Shown piece by piece: positions 12,153 through 12,303 of a stretch of 12,303 nucleotides of DNA (positions within the stretch are counted from its first letter, which is position 1; each line of letters begins with the position of its first letter). The DNA comes from Clostridiales bacterium (GTDB lineage Bacteria; Bacillota; Clostridia; Christensenellales; CAG-314), in assembly GCA_003537755.1 (NCBI GenBank), contig DPQS01000053.1, positions 388 through 12,690 on the forward strand. Direction: 5' to 3'. A model generated the notes under the pieces. That model saw nothing but the letters and a program-made list of their open reading frames with translations. It was not told the origin of the DNA and ran no database searches. The translations under genes were made by a program, and so were the position numbers.

Positions 12153-12303
12153 ATACTTTTTACGTCCGCCGAAGTTAGTAAACGCGAGGCACGCAAGCAA
12201 GTCGCAAACAATTCGTCAACTTCATTTGGGGGTGGCGAGGTGTTGCCAATTAGGGACATCGTCCGCGAGCCTGCGGCTGGGAAGCGTACCTACCATAAAA
12301 CTA

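Larger units (their letters stand above)
11870..12303. other. repeat-rich right end with no recognised gene
   Basis: I find no supported gene in the 434 bases after whiA. The stretch holds small hairpins, such as TCGCC/GGCGA at about 11884-11898, and two repeat elements listed separately. The plus strand is open without a stop from an ATG at 12111 to the window edge (64 codons, text such as EVSKREARKQVANN). AAAAAGG lies six bases before that ATG, but the ATG itself lies inside the dispersed repeat, so I do not call a gene. No clear terminator for the murB-whiA transcript is visible. Confidence 0.5.

Noticed and set aside
1..12303. CRISPR arrays, tRNA, rRNA or tmRNA
   Set aside because: I saw no regularly spaced direct repeats and no sequence folding as a tRNA or matching rRNA. 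A stretch near 12220 faintly recalls a tmRNA tag, but the flanking conserved parts are absent.

Overview
The window looks like a piece of the chromosome of an endospore-forming, low-to-mid GC Firmicute (Clostridia grade). The reasons are a three-gene GerA-type spore germinant receptor operon, WhiA directly after MurB, TTG starts used beside AGGAGG-type ribosome binding sites, and Firmicute-style intrinsic terminators. I cannot place it to genus from sequence alone.

Positions 1-2560 read as accessory DNA, visibly more A/T-rich than what follows. The window opens inside the C-terminal part of a large serine recombinase (1-417), which ends in its own terminator. A non-coding stretch follows, then a well-supported promoter drives an unrecognised single-pass membrane protein with an N-terminal Cys4 motif (733-1629). 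On the minus strand lies a compact type II toxin-antitoxin operon: a RelB/DinJ-like antitoxin (TTG start) overlapping a Doc-family toxin by ATGA, with a consensus sigma-A promoter in front and a terminator overlapping the toxin stop codon.

Positions 2561-2937 hold no recognisable gene. They contain a C9 tract, a dispersed repeat with a second copy near the right end of the window, and a strong plus-strand terminator with no gene in front of it. A sporulation-type promoter candidate then precedes the germinant receptor operon gerKA-gerKB-gerKC (2938-6573), whose genes are separated by 2 bases or overlap. The C subunit appears to lack the lipobox cysteine normal for its family. A bidirectional terminator at 6707-6737 separates the operon from a convergent MFS transporter (6819-8555, minus) that has an unusually large outer loop.

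A 290-base divergent spacer with possible RNA structure leads to a plus-strand cluster with overlapping genes: a membrane-anchored solute-binding-like protein (8846-9988), murB (9985-10941) and whiA (10913-11869). Peptidoglycan precursor synthesis and the WhiA division/morphology factor thus share a transcript. The rapZ and yvcK genes often found between murB and whiA in Firmicutes are absent here. The last 434 bases carry repeats and hairpins rather than a recognisable gene.

I found no CRISPR array, tRNA or rRNA. The least explained items are the Cys4 membrane protein, the orphan solute-binding-like gene in the murB operon, the dispersed repeats and the interleaved inverted repeats in the MFS leader.
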